DNA of 64,000 nucleotides from Pseudoalteromonas ruthenica (GTDB lineage: Bacteria; Pseudomonadota; Gammaproteobacteria; Enterobacterales; Alteromonadaceae): positions 248,001 through 312,000 of the forward strand of contig NZ_CP023397.1 in assembly GCF_008808095.1 (NCBI RefSeq), written 5' to 3'. Each line of letters opens with the position of its first letter. Position 1 is the first letter of the stretch. A program made the translations under genes and the position numbers. Positions 48,687-58,653 of the stretch are shown piece by piece. The notes under the pieces are model-generated. The model was not told the origin of the DNA, did not search any database, and saw nothing but the letters and a program-made list of their open reading frames with translations.

Positions 48687-51600
48687 ATGAGTAAACAAAG
48701 TATGCGCGAAAGCGGCTTTAAACGCAGCGCCCTGGCGATGTGTTTTGCCAGCTTAGGTATGAGCAGCGCCAGTGCTTTTGCTGTTGATTGCAGCAATTTA
48801 GCCCAATGGCAAAGTGGTGACGCTTACGTTGGCGGAAGCCAAGTCCAGGCCCAAAACAGTGCCTATGAGGCGAACTGGTGGACGCAAACGAACCCTGTGG
48901 AGAATTCTGGACAATGGCAAGACTGGACTCTTTTGGGTGTTTGTGACAGCGCTGTCAACCAGGCGCCAGAGGTCACCTCGTTGAGCCCCGCTGCAGGCAG
49001 TCAATTTGCTGAAAATGACAGCGTTATCATCGAGGCATCAGCCAGTGATAGTGATGGTCAAGTTAGCCAGGTAGAATTCTTCGTTAATAATCAATCTATC
49101 GCGATTGATGCCACCGCGCCCTTTAGCACTACGTGGCAAGCTGTAGCCGGCGACGCGACCATAAGCGCTGTGGCTACAGACGATCAGGGCGCGCTATCTA
49201 CAGCTCTTGCTAATGCTGTTAGCGTAAGCGGCGGCACCCCCGTGAATGAAGCACCAAGCGCAAGCATTCAAATTGCTAATCTGCCCACGCAAGTGATGGT
49301 GGGAGATAGCTTGAACTTTACCCTCAGCGGCGCAGACAGCGATGGCCAAATCACCGCGCTGACATTCAGTGAGAATGGCACCCAAGTGCTGAGTTCAGCA
49401 AACGCCAGTGAAGCTTACACTTGGCAGGCTCCAGCAACGGGGCAATTTGAATTCGTACTCAATGTGACTGACGATCAAGGGGCCACGGGGACGGCCACTC
49501 AAGTGATCAATGTGGTAGATGTGTCTGAGCCAGGAACTGGCGTTGACGCTTGTCGCCCAGCAGGTTTATACCAAACGCCGGGAGTGAACACGCCGTATTG
49601 TACTATTTATGATCAAGACGGCCGTGAGCTAATGGGCCCAGATCACCCACGTCGTATCATTGGTTACTTTACCAGTTGGCGTAATGGCGCCAATGAGCAA
49701 CCTAGTTATTTAGTTGACGATATTCCATGGGATAAAATTACCCATATTAACTATGCCTTCGCACACGTTGATGCCAACAATAAGTTGTCCATTGGTAACC
49801 CCAGTGCCCCAGGCAACCCAGCAACCAACATGGAATGGCCAGGTGAACCGGGCGCTGAAATGGACCCAAGCCTGCCGTACAAAGGTCACTTCAACCTACT
49901 TAATAAGTACAAGAAACAATACCCAGACGTGAAGACGCTGATCTCTGTTGGTGGCTGGGCTGAAACTGGCGGCTATTTTGACGAAAATGGCAATCGCGTC
50001 AATAGCGGTGGCTTCTACACCATGACCACCAATGCTGATGGCTCAATTAATCACGCAGGTATTGCCGCGTTCGCACAAAGTGCGGTTGAATTTATTCGTA
50101 CCTACGATTTCGATGGTGTGGATATTGACTACGAATACCCATCGTCAATGAAGGACTCTGGTCACCCAGATGACTTTGCTATCTCCAACCCTTTGCGCGC
50201 TAGTCTCAATGCATCTTACAAAGAATTGATGAAGGTGCTACGTGAAGAGCTTGATAAAGCGGGTGAACAAGATGGTCAGCACTATATGCTCACGATTGCT
50301 TCACCGTCATCGGGCTACCTACTGCGGGGTATGGAGACCTTCCAGGTCACTAAATACCTCGATTATGTCAACATTATGTCTTACGACTTGCACGGCGCGT
50401 GGAACTCTCATGTCGGGCACAATGCGGCATTGTACGACACCGGTGAAGACTCGGAGTTGGCGCAATGGAATGTATACAGCACCAAGGAGTTCGAAGGCAT
50501 TGGCTATTTGAACACCGATTGGGCGGTACGCTATTTCCGTGGCGCGCTAGCGGCAGGGCGTATCAATATTGGTATTCCTTATTACACCCGTGGTTTTAAA
50601 GACGTACAAGGTGGCACCAATGGATTGTGGGGCCAGGCGGCGCTGCCGAACCAAAGCGAGTGTCCAGCAGGCACGGGCGTTGGCGAGCAAAACAAATGCG
50701 GTAACGGTGCCATTGGCATTGATAACCTTTGGCACGATAAAGATGCCAATGGCGAAGAAATGCCAGCAGGCTCTAACCCTCTTTGGCATGCCAAGAACTT
50801 AGAAAACGGCATTTACCCAAGCTATGGCGCAACCTATGGCCTAACGCCACAAACCGATCCAGACGATCAGCTGATTGGCACCTACACGCGTCATTATGAC
50901 AACGTGGCCGTTGCGCCATGGTTATGGAATGCCGATAAGAATGTGTTCTTGTCTATGGAAGACGAGGAATCAATGGCCACTAAAGTGCAATACGTTATCG
51001 ACCAAGGCATTGGTGGCATTATGTTCTGGGAATTGGCGGGTGACTATGATTATGACCAGGCCAAGGGCGAGTACTTCATGGGCTCAACGCTCACTACCCT
51101 TGCTTATAATCAGTTTAATCAAAGCGGCGTGCCGTACAGCATTGACCAAGGCAATACTAATTTTGTAGTGCCAACAGAAGCGGTTGATGTGAGCTTTGAA
51201 GCCAAGGACTTCCCAGTCGGTGATGACAACTACCCGATTGCTCCAACCTTTGCTTTCACTAACAACTCAAACATTGATTTAAGTGGTGCCAAGATTTCTT
51301 TCGATGTGCCAGTGGCGACCTCTGCCATTTTCAAGTCTAACTGGAACGCACAAGAGAAATTGGGCATGGCGGTCGACGTCAATGGCTCGAATGCAGCAGG
51401 TAACAATATCGGTGGTTTTGAGAATGAGTTCCACCGTTTCTCAATCACGTTGACAAACGAATGGGGCGGACAAGAGAAAGCCTTTGCTCCAGGTGACACG
51501 GTGAATGCGCAGGTAATGTATTACATGCCTATTACCGGTCCTGCAAACTTTACTATCGAGAAAAATGGCAAAACCTATGCCTTTAAATCGCAATACCCGC

Positions 51601-51860
51601 ACCTTCCTGATGCCCAGCCTGGAACAGGCGGCGGCGACACTGGCGGTGGCAATGGCAGCGGCGATGGTACGTGTGAAGGCACCGCGATTGCCGATATCCC
51701 CGTTTATCCTAACTGGCCACAAAGTGACTACGCCGGCAACCCTAGCCATGCTGCGGGTGGCGACTTAATGGTCAACGGTAATGCTGTCTATAAGGCGAAG
51801 TGGTGGACATCTGCTGAGCCGGGTAGCAGCGCCGATTGGGATCAGGTCTGTAGCCTGTAA
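48687..51860 (+). CDS. GH18 chitinase with N- and C-terminal CBM5/12
   Basis: ATG 48687 (MSKQSMRESG) has a GGAG site; the GTG at 48675 overlaps that site. The product of about 1,057 aa has a signal peptide ending near ASAFA, a CBM5/12 chitin-binding module (WQSGDAYVGGSQV, YEANWWTQ), two Ig/PKD-like domains (about 95-280) and a GH18 catalytic domain. Catalytic motif DGVDIDYEYP has its acid at about Glu483. An immunoglobulin-like region follows, then a Gly-rich linker and a second CBM5/12 (YKAKWWTSAEPG). It is secreted and cuts chitin. First gene of a three-gene cluster also found, in differing order, in Pseudoalteromonas. Confidence 0.94.
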   Translation: MSKQSMRESGFKRSALAMCFASLGMSSASAFAVDCSNLAQWQSGDAYVGGSQVQAQNSAYEANWWTQTNPVENSGQWQDWTLLGVCDSAVNQAPEVTSLSPAAGSQFAENDSVIIEASASDSDGQVSQVEFFVNNQSIAIDATAPFSTTWQAVAGDATISAVATDDQGALSTALANAVSVSGGTPVNEAPSASIQIANLPTQVMVGDSLNFTLSGADSDGQITALTFSENGTQVLSSANASEAYTWQAPATGQFEFVLNVTDDQGATGTATQVINVVDVSEPGTGVDACRPAGLYQTPGVNTPYCTIYDQDGRELMGPDHPRRIIGYFTSWRNGANEQPSYLVDDIPWDKITHINYAFAHVDANNKLSIGNPSAPGNPATNMEWPGEPGAEMDPSLPYKGHFNLLNKYKKQYPDVKTLISVGGWAETGGYFDENGNRVNSGGFYTMTTNADGSINHAGIAAFAQSAVEFIRTYDFDGVDIDYEYPSSMKDSGHPDDFAISNPLRASLNASYKELMKVLREELDKAGEQDGQHYMLTIASPSSGYLLRGMETFQVTKYLDYVNIMSYDLHGAWNSHVGHNAALYDTGEDSELAQWNVYSTKEFEGIGYLNTDWAVRYFRGALAAGRINIGIPYYTRGFKDVQGGTNGLWGQAALPNQSECPAGTGVGEQNKCGNGAIGIDNLWHDKDANGEEMPAGSNPLWHAKNLENGIYPSYGATYGLTPQTDPDDQLIGTYTRHYDNVAVAPWLWNADKNVFLSMEDEESMATKVQYVIDQGIGGIMFWELAGDYDYDQAKGEYFMGSTLTTLAYNQFNQSGVPYSIDQGNTNFVVPTEAVDVSFEAKDFPVGDDNYPIAPTFAFTNNSNIDLSGAKISFDVPVATSAIFKSNWNAQEKLGMAVDVNGSNAAGNNIGGFENEFHRFSITLTNEWGGQEKAFAPGDTVNAQVMYYMPITGPANFTIEKNGKTYAFKSQYPHLPDAQPGTGGGDTGGGNGSGDGTCEGTAIADIPVYPNWPQSDYAGNPSHAAGGDLMVNGNAVYKAKWWTSAEPGSSADWDQVCSL

Positions 51861-51942
51861 CTCGCCATCTTAGACTTGAGGCGGCCCCATGCCCTCCCTG
51901 CAAGGGCTGCCTCGGGTCTCTTTTGTCAACGAGGACATTGAT

Positions 51943-53541
51943 ATGAGAACACCACAAGCGAAATTATTATCACTGGCTGTGTCAGCGCTAGCCGTTGGTG
52001 CTGCGCTCAGCGCCAGCCAAGCTTATGCCCATGGTTATATGGATAGCCCGAAGGCCCGCCAAGCTATTTGTCAGGCTCAGGGCGGTTATTGGTGGCCAGA
52101 AGATGGTTCCAACATTCCTAACTTGGCGTGTCGCGCAGCCTATTTGGAATCAGGGCACTTTCAGTTTATTCAAGAACATGAATTTGCCGTTAACACCGCT
52201 GATTACTACAACCAAGCAGCGGTTGAGGCCAGCGTTCCCGATGGCACCTTGTGCGCCGCTGGAGACACCAACAAGCGCGGTATGAATTTACCTTCAGCGC
52301 ATTGGCAACGCAGTGACGTGACCCCCAATGCTAATGGCGAGATTAAGGTGCGCTTTCGTGCGACCACTCCACATAACCCCAGCTTTTGGAAGTTTTACCT
52401 AAGCAAACCCGGGTTTGATGGCGCCACGCAAACACTTGCCTGGAGCGATCTAGAGCTGGTGCAAGAAGTGGGCAATATCGACTTTATCAAGGACGCTGAG
52501 GGTCATCGCTACTATGAAATGAATGTCGCTATTCCCGCTGAGCGCCAAGGTGATGCCATCTTGTACACACGCTGGCAGCGTGATGACGCAGCTGGAGAGG
52601 GGTTTTACAACTGTAGTGACATCACCATAGTGCGTGATGGCGGGCCTAGTGATCCCAGCCAGTGGCAAAGCATTGGTTACTACTTGCAACAAGGTCAAAC
52701 ACCGGCGGTGGGTGATTCTATTTGGGTGCGGCTATTTGACGAGAGCGGTCAAGAGCTAGTTAACCAAATGTTTGCCGTCAGCGCCGATAACCAAGCAAGC
52801 TGGCAGCAAGACCTCGCGGTTATGCTTAATCTCGACTACAGCCAATATATGCAAATTGGTTTGCAAGACCAGCAAGGTCAAGTGGTCTATCAAAGCGGCG
52901 ACCCGCTGGTAAATCAGGTATACACCACCAATGCCAACTACAGCTATAGCTTAAGTGTGCAACAAGCACCAGGTAATAGTGCGCCCACTGTGGTTAAGCC
53001 TGATGACATTACCTTGGCTGAAGGACAATCCAGTGTCGTTCATGTGCATGCTTTTGACGATGAGCAAAGTACTCTGAATTATAGCTGGGATGTGCCAGCA
53101 CCACTGACTATGAGCAGTGAGGGTGCCAACCTAACGATCACCGCTGCCAATGTCGATACCGATACCCCGTACACCATTACAGTCACTGTCTCAGATGGTG
53201 AACTCAGTACCAGCCAAAGCTTTGTTGTCACCGTTACCGATACCAGCACTAACCCTGACCCAAGTTACCCTGCGTGGCAGGCCAGTGCTACTTATGTAGC
53301 GGGCGACAAGGTGAGCTACAACGCCAGCGACTATGAGGCGAAGTGGTGGAATCAAGGTGAACAACCTGATCAATCCTCGGCATGGCAAACGCTGAGTAAA
53401 GATGCTGGCAGCGCACAATGGGATAGTCAGCGCGCTTATGAAAGTGGCGCGACGGTGCTCTATCAAGGGCAACAATACCAAGCTAAGTGGTGGACTCAAG
53501 GGGATATCCCGGGTCAGGCCTCCGTTTGGCAAGCACTTTAA
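51943..53541 (+). CDS. AA10 chitin-active lytic polysaccharide monooxygenase with two CBM5/12
   Basis: ATG 51943 (MRTPQAKLLS) is chosen because it gives a signal peptide ending QAYA and a mature N-terminal His (HGYMDSP, H30), the first ligand of the copper histidine brace. The second ligand is probably the His in TTPHNPSFWK. The order is AA10 domain (about 30-215), a GbpA-like/other beta domain (about 225-345), a PKD/cadherin-like domain (about 355-440) and two CBM5/12 modules (EAKWWNQGEQP and QAKWWTQGDIP). It oxidatively breaks crystalline chitin for the flanking chitinases. The longer reading frame from 51889 lacks a signal peptide at its start. Confidence 0.94.
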   Translation: MRTPQAKLLSLAVSALAVGAALSASQAYAHGYMDSPKARQAICQAQGGYWWPEDGSNIPNLACRAAYLESGHFQFIQEHEFAVNTADYYNQAAVEASVPDGTLCAAGDTNKRGMNLPSAHWQRSDVTPNANGEIKVRFRATTPHNPSFWKFYLSKPGFDGATQTLAWSDLELVQEVGNIDFIKDAEGHRYYEMNVAIPAERQGDAILYTRWQRDDAAGEGFYNCSDITIVRDGGPSDPSQWQSIGYYLQQGQTPAVGDSIWVRLFDESGQELVNQMFAVSADNQASWQQDLAVMLNLDYSQYMQIGLQDQQGQVVYQSGDPLVNQVYTTNANYSYSLSVQQAPGNSAPTVVKPDDITLAEGQSSVVHVHAFDDEQSTLNYSWDVPAPLTMSSEGANLTITAANVDTDTPYTITVTVSDGELSTSQSFVVTVTDTSTNPDPSYPAWQASATYVAGDKVSYNASDYEAKWWNQGEQPDQSSAWQTLSKDAGSAQWDSQRAYESGATVLYQGQQYQAKWWTQGDIPGQASVWQAL

Positions 53542-53652
53542 GCAGTAAACAATGGCGATGATGGACACACGGAGGCGCCTAAATTGCCGCTAGTCGGGCA
53601 AGTACCTATGCGTCGTGCTTAGCCTTTAATAAGACAACAAGAAGAGAAAGAT

Positions 53653-56268
53653 ATGAAATTAACTCAATTAACCGCAGCGATTACGCTGGCCATGGCATCG
53701 GGTGTCGCCGTTGCCGCGCCTTCGACACCGAGCTTAAACTGGGAGCCACAAGAGTACTCCTTTGTTGAAGTAGATTTAGAAGGCACAGGTGGCTATAAAT
53801 CCTTGGTACGTCGCCAAGACCAAGTCAACATCAACATCGAGTGGAATGCCTGGAGTGGTGATGGCGGTGACAACTATAAAGTGTATTTTGATGACCAAGT
53901 TGTAAACTCTGGCGCTCTGCCTGCGGGCACTAAAAGTGGCGTGATCACTTTCCCGTATGACAAGGCTGGCCGTCATACCTTGTATGTTGAATTGTGTGAA
54001 GGCACCGTGTGTGCGCGCAGTGATGGCAAGCCCATCGTCATTGCCGATACCGATGGCGCGCATCTAGCACCGTTACCGATGGATTATGATCCTAACAACA
54101 AAGACTATGGCTTAAAGCAAGGCATGGTTACAGGGGCCTACTTTGTAGAGTGGGGCATTTATGGTCGTGACTATGATGTCACTAACATGCCAGCACAAAA
54201 CCTTAGCCACATTTTATACGGCTTTATTCCGATTTGTGGCCCGAATGACTCACTGACTGGCGGGCCAAAGCGTGCGCTTGATACCGCTTGTCAGGGTTCA
54301 CAAGACTTTGAAGTGGTTATTCACGATCCGTGGGCGGCAGTGCAAAAAGCCCTACCGGGTGTCAGTGCAGATGACCCTATTCGTGGTACTTATGCACAGT
54401 TAATGGCGCTGAAGCAGCGTTATCCAGATCTGAAAATCGTGCCTTCAGTGGGGGGATGGACACTCTCTGATCCGTTCTACTATTTTACCGATAAAGCCAA
54501 CCGCGATACCTTCGTAGCGTCGATGAAAGAGTTCCTTAAAACATGGAAGTTCTATGACGGGGTTGATATTGATTGGGAATTCCCAGGGGGCGATGGTGCT
54601 AACCCGAACCTTGGCGACCCAACCACCGATGGCGCTACTTACATTGCGTTGATGCGTGAGTTACGCGTCATGCTCGATGAGCTGGAAGCGGAAACAGGCC
54701 GCCAGTATGAGCTGACTTCAGCCATCGGTGCTGGTTACGACAAGATTGAAGATGTTGACTATGCTACCGCAGCGCAGTACATGGATTACATCTTTGCCAT
54801 GACCTATGACTTCTATGGGGCTTGGAGCAATGTGACCGGACACCAAACAGCCGTTTATTGTGGCGAACACTTCCGCCCGGGTCAATGTGACGGCTCCGGC
54901 ACTGATGAAAACGGCCAGCCTTATAAAGGCCCGGCTTACACCATGGATAACGCCATTCAGCTGTTGCTAGCGCAAAACGTGCCATCGCAAAAAATAGTGG
55001 CGGGTGTGGCTATGTATGGTCGTGGTTGGGAAGGCGTGTATCCTGAAAACGCGAGTACTGCAGGCAACCCGATGACCGCATCTGGTAATGGGCCGCTTAA
55101 AGGCACCACAGCACAAGGTGTATGGGAAGATGGAGTCATTGATTATAAAGGCGTAAAAGCCAATATGCTCGGTGCTAACTTCCAAGGTATTAATGGTTTT
55201 GAAGCGGGTTATGATGCGCAAGCACAAGCGGCTTATGTGTGGAACCGCAGCAGCGGTAAGCTGATCACTTTAGACACCCCGCAAACAGTCATGGCCAAAG
55301 GTCAATACGTGCAACAGCATAACCTCGGTGGTTTGTTCGCATGGGAAATTGATGCCGATAATGGCGATATTCTTAATGCTATGCATGAAGGTTTAGGTGA
55401 TGTACCGCCGGCTAACCAACGCCCTGTGCTCAGTGTAGACAGCAGTGTCACAGTACAAAGTGGTGGCTCAGTGTCAGTTACTGCCTCAGCCACTGATGGT
55501 GATAATGACCCTCTCAGCTTTAGCTGGCAGGCTGATAGCGCGCTCAGTGTGAGCGGTGCAAACTCAGCGACCTTAGTGATCAATGCGCCGCAAGTAAGCC
55601 AAGACACGCAGTACAGTGCGACTGTTTCGGTTTCTGATGGCAAAGACACGGTCAGTAAAGTGGTTAGTGTTAATGTTGTAGCGGATGGCAGCGGCAGCAA
55701 CACAGCACCTGTGGTTGATGCTATCGCTGATGCCAGTATGGAAGAGGGCGCAAGCCTAGCCGTTAACGTGGTTGCCAGCGATGCTGACAATGACGCTTTA
55801 ACCTACAGCTGGGACGTACCAGCCGGGTTGACGCTTTCTGGTAGCGGTGCCAGTGCGACACTGAGTGCGGACCCTGTGGATGCGGATACTAGCTATACCG
55901 TCACGGTGACAGTCAGTGATGGCCAAGCCAGCAGCAGCCAGAGCTTTGTTGTTACGGTGACCGATTCAGGCGCGACCACTCCGGGTGACACCTGGGATGC
56001 ACAAGCTGTGTATACCGGTGGTGATACCGTGATCTATGGCGGTGTTGAGTACCGTGCTAAATGGTGGACTCAAGGCGACCAACCTGACTTGGGTGGTCCT
56101 TGGGAGCCAGTATCAGCACCCACAGACGGTAACGGCGACCTAGTTTGGAGTGCCTCGTCTATCTACAACACCGGTGATGTTGTGTCTTATAACGGTGCAC
56201 GTTTTGAAGCTAAGTGGTGGACAAAAGGTGAAGAGCCTGGCGTTGCCGCTGTGTGGAACCAGCTATAA
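53653..56268 (+). CDS. chiA: GH18 chitinase A with two C-terminal CBM5/12
   Basis: The 871-aa product has a signal peptide (MKLTQLTAAITLAMASGVAVA), an N-terminal ChiN fibronectin-like domain (about 24-135), a GH18 catalytic domain of the Serratia ChiA type (DGVDIDWEFPGGDG; acid at Glu309), two PKD/cadherin-like domains (about 590-780) and two CBM5/12 modules (RAKWWTQGDQP and EAKWWTKGEEP). It is a secreted, probably processive chitinase. The second PKD-like domain is very close in sequence to that of the LPMO upstream. Spacing from the LPMO gene is 111 bp with an AAGAGAAAG ribosome site. Confidence 0.94.
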   Translation: MKLTQLTAAITLAMASGVAVAAPSTPSLNWEPQEYSFVEVDLEGTGGYKSLVRRQDQVNINIEWNAWSGDGGDNYKVYFDDQVVNSGALPAGTKSGVITFPYDKAGRHTLYVELCEGTVCARSDGKPIVIADTDGAHLAPLPMDYDPNNKDYGLKQGMVTGAYFVEWGIYGRDYDVTNMPAQNLSHILYGFIPICGPNDSLTGGPKRALDTACQGSQDFEVVIHDPWAAVQKALPGVSADDPIRGTYAQLMALKQRYPDLKIVPSVGGWTLSDPFYYFTDKANRDTFVASMKEFLKTWKFYDGVDIDWEFPGGDGANPNLGDPTTDGATYIALMRELRVMLDELEAETGRQYELTSAIGAGYDKIEDVDYATAAQYMDYIFAMTYDFYGAWSNVTGHQTAVYCGEHFRPGQCDGSGTDENGQPYKGPAYTMDNAIQLLLAQNVPSQKIVAGVAMYGRGWEGVYPENASTAGNPMTASGNGPLKGTTAQGVWEDGVIDYKGVKANMLGANFQGINGFEAGYDAQAQAAYVWNRSSGKLITLDTPQTVMAKGQYVQQHNLGGLFAWEIDADNGDILNAMHEGLGDVPPANQRPVLSVDSSVTVQSGGSVSVTASATDGDNDPLSFSWQADSALSVSGANSATLVINAPQVSQDTQYSATVSVSDGKDTVSKVVSVNVVADGSGSNTAPVVDAIADASMEEGASLAVNVVASDADNDALTYSWDVPAGLTLSGSGASATLSADPVDADTSYTVTVTVSDGQASSSQSFVVTVTDSGATTPGDTWDAQAVYTGGDTVIYGGVEYRAKWWTQGDQPDLGGPWEPVSAPTDGNGDLVWSASSIYNTGDVVSYNGARFEAKWWTKGEEPGVAAVWNQL

Positions 56269-56293
56269 ATAAGATTCCTACTTGAGAGACCAA

Positions 56294-56316
56294 GGGCAAC
56301 GAAAGTTGCCCTTTTT
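56294..56316 (+). terminator. rho-independent terminator after chiA
   Basis: GGGCAAC and GTTGCCC form a perfect 7-bp stem with a GAAA tetraloop, followed directly by five T. It lies 26 bp after the chiA stop and closes the chitin cluster. Confidence 0.9.
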
Positions 56317-56363
56317 CATGTTCGCCACCATACTCAAGGATACTTAAGGTTGTTTCCACAGAG

Positions 56364-57128
56364 ATGTGCGTGGGCAAATTTCTGCTTATTATTTTACTTT
56401 TCTCTAGCACCGCGTTTGGCCAGTGCACAAATCCTATTCGAGTTGGCGTAAACAGCGAGTGGCCACCTTATATTTCGATTGAGAATGACCATATCAGCGG
56501 CTTAGATATGACCATCATTACTTTATTGCTTGAAAGTATGGGTCGTTGTTTTGACTACGTGCGTTTGCCCAGTGCCGGGCGGTCTATGAACGAGCTGCGC
56601 GCTGGGCGAATTGACTTGCTTAGTGGGGTGAGTTTCGCCGCTTATCGCCAAGATATCGGCCAATTTAGCGCACCTTATCGGCAAGAAATCGTGCGTTTGG
56701 TTGTGAGCGAGCGAGTGCAAGCATCTGCTTTGGCCGATTTACAGGCTATGCTGCAAAGTGGCCTAACGCTGGTGTATACGCCTGGCGCTTATTATGGTGA
56801 AGAAGTGGAAACGCTGGTGCAACAAAGCCGTTATCAACAGCAAATTCAAACCGTGAGTGAGCCGGTGAAGCGTTACTTAATGCTTAAAGCGGGCCGTGCT
56901 GATGTCACCATAGAGGATGAGCAAGTCGCCAAGCATCTATTGAGCGAGTATGGCGGCGCGCAACTGATGCTGCACCCCAAGGTAGTCTCGGCACAACCCA
57001 TTCATTTTCTGATTAGCCATCAGCTGAGTAACACAGGCTTTATGCGCGAGCTCAACCAAGCCATTGAAGCGCAGCAACAGGCTATCACGGTGTTATTGCA
57101 AAACCAGCTTGGTGCCGCGCACCCCTAA
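56364..57128 (+). CDS. periplasmic family 3 solute-binding protein
   Basis: The 254-aa product has a signal peptide (FLLIILLFSSTAFG) and the SBP_bac_3 pattern IRVGVNSEWPPY ... GLDMTIITLLLESMG ... GRIDLLSGVSF. These proteins bind amino acids or other small molecules. No permease is nearby, which suits the orphan members common in Alteromonadales that act in sensing. The start ATG 56364 lacks a clear ribosome site. It follows the chiA terminator by 48 bp and is probably independent. Confidence 0.78.
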   Translation: MCVGKFLLIILLFSSTAFGQCTNPIRVGVNSEWPPYISIENDHISGLDMTIITLLLESMGRCFDYVRLPSAGRSMNELRAGRIDLLSGVSFAAYRQDIGQFSAPYRQEIVRLVVSERVQASALADLQAMLQSGLTLVYTPGAYYGEEVETLVQQSRYQQQIQTVSEPVKRYLMLKAGRADVTIEDEQVAKHLLSEYGGAQLMLHPKVVSAQPIHFLISHQLSNTGFMRELNQAIEAQQQAITVLLQNQLGAAHP

Positions 57129-57138
57129 ACTTGATGCC

Positions 57139-58440
57139 TCAGTGCAACTTCATCTTCGGTCGTACCACTCGCGTTATTTTTTCACTTATCCATAAGGCCA
57201 TCATTTTTAATGTGCCATGCACTGCTTGTTGATGCATGCGATACAAGCTCATGTACATCCATCTCGCCAGTTTACCTTCGATAAACACATTGCTATTTAA
57301 ATTACCCATGAGGTTCCCGACCGCGCTAAAGCGCGCTAAATTGACCAGTGAACCATGGTCTTTATAGTGAAATGGACGCAGCGCCTGACCTTTATATTGA
57401 CGTTTAATATTAGCAAGTACATTGCTGGCCATTTGGTGCGCAGACTGTGCTCGCGGCGGCACAAAACTGCCATCTGGCTGCTCAAAGGCGCAACTATCGC
57501 CAATCACAAAAAGCGTGTCATCGCCGCGCACCTGTAAGTACTGATTAACCAAAATTTGGTTGTTTTTATTAAGCTCAAAAGTATTTAAGTCGCGTAAGAA
57601 GTCGGGCGCTTTTACACCGGCGGCCCATACCTTTATATCGCAATCCAAACGTTCATCGCCGACATCAATACCGTGTTCGTCGATGCCTTTTACCATTTGT
57701 CCAAGGTGCAACTGTACGCCAATTTTTTGCAGCTCTTTGCTGGCTTTAATTGCGATTTTATCTGGCAGAGCCGGTAAGATGCGTGGGCTTGCTTCCAATA
57801 AATGAATTTTTAAACGTTCTTTGGAGACTTTATTAAGACCATAGGCTTTGAGCAAGTTGGTAACATGGTAAAGCTCGGCGGAGAGTTCTACACCGGTTGC
57901 GCCAGCGCCGATAATCGCCACATTAAGCGCACTTTTATCGCTTTCGCCTTGCTGTAAACGGGTAAAACTGTCTAATAAGGTATGTTGAAAGTGCTCCGCG
58001 CCTTTGACCGAGTCCAAAAAGAAGCAATGCTCTTGCGCCCCAGGGGTATTAAAATCGTTACTGACACTGCCAATGGCAATTACCAGCTTGTCGTAGCTGA
58101 GAGTACGCTCGGGGAGAATAGCGTTGCCGCGCTCGTCGCGAAGCGGGGCTAAGGTAATGTGTTTACTATCGCGGTCTAGGCCGCAGAAGGTGCCAAGCTG
58201 GAATTGAAAATGGTGCTTGGCGGCATGGGCGGAGTACACCACGCCATCTAAACTGGCGTCAAGAGAGCCCGTCGCGACTTCGTGCAGCAGCGGCTTCCAT
58301 ATATGGGTGCGATTTCTATCAATGAGTACAATTTCAGCGCGGCCTTTTTTGCCTAGAGACTTTCCTAGACCGGTTGCCAGCTCGAGTCCGCCAGCACCAC
58401 CGCCAATAACAATTATACGCTCCACAGAGTCTTGGTTCAT
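57139..58440 (-). CDS. ndh: type II NADH dehydrogenase
   Basis: The 433-aa flavoprotein has an FAD-binding Rossmann motif IIVIGGGAGGLELATGLG near residue 10, the NADH-binding GAGATGVELSAEL near 175, and a C-terminal region that associates with the membrane. It passes electrons from NADH to quinone without pumping protons. Length and motifs are typical. Monocistronic, with a repeat-rich upstream region at 58462-58505. Confidence 0.94.
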   Translation of the reverse strand: MNQDSVERIIVIGGGAGGLELATGLGKSLGKKGRAEIVLIDRNRTHIWKPLLHEVATGSLDASLDGVVYSAHAAKHHFQFQLGTFCGLDRDSKHITLAPLRDERGNAILPERTLSYDKLVIAIGSVSNDFNTPGAQEHCFFLDSVKGAEHFQHTLLDSFTRLQQGESDKSALNVAIIGAGATGVELSAELYHVTNLLKAYGLNKVSKERLKIHLLEASPRILPALPDKIAIKASKELQKIGVQLHLGQMVKGIDEHGIDVGDERLDCDIKVWAAGVKAPDFLRDLNTFELNKNNQILVNQYLQVRGDDTLFVIGDSCAFEQPDGSFVPPRAQSAHQMASNVLANIKRQYKGQALRPFHYKDHGSLVNLARFSAVGNLMGNLNSNVFIEGKLARWMYMSLYRMHQQAVHGTLKMMALWISEKITRVVRPKMKLH

Positions 58441-58461
58441 GGTTTATTCCTCAAAAATTGC

Positions 58462-58505
58462 ATACCCAAATGCACGCCCAGTACCGCTTAAATGCACTTG
58501 GGTAT
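58462..58505. promoter_or_regulatory. nested inverted and direct repeats upstream of ndh
   Basis: ATACCCAA (58462-58469) and TTGGGTAT (58498-58505) form an inverted repeat around a 28-bp spacer. AAATGCAC is repeated directly at 58468-58475 and 58490-58497, exactly 22 bp apart. The site begins 22 bp before the ndh start codon and lies in the gap shared with anmK. It could be an operator or a hairpin in the ndh leader; the binding protein is unknown. Confidence 0.45.
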
Positions 58506-58653
58506 CATTAACCCAGGGGCTAACCGCTTGTTTTTGAGGATTTCCGATTCATAGCTTACGCCTATCGCGCGGCAATGTCATCCGCAGCGTAAAGATTGAA
58601 TGATGATAATAAACAGGCTATTTTGTTTTCATAAATTATTCCATGGAGCCCCT

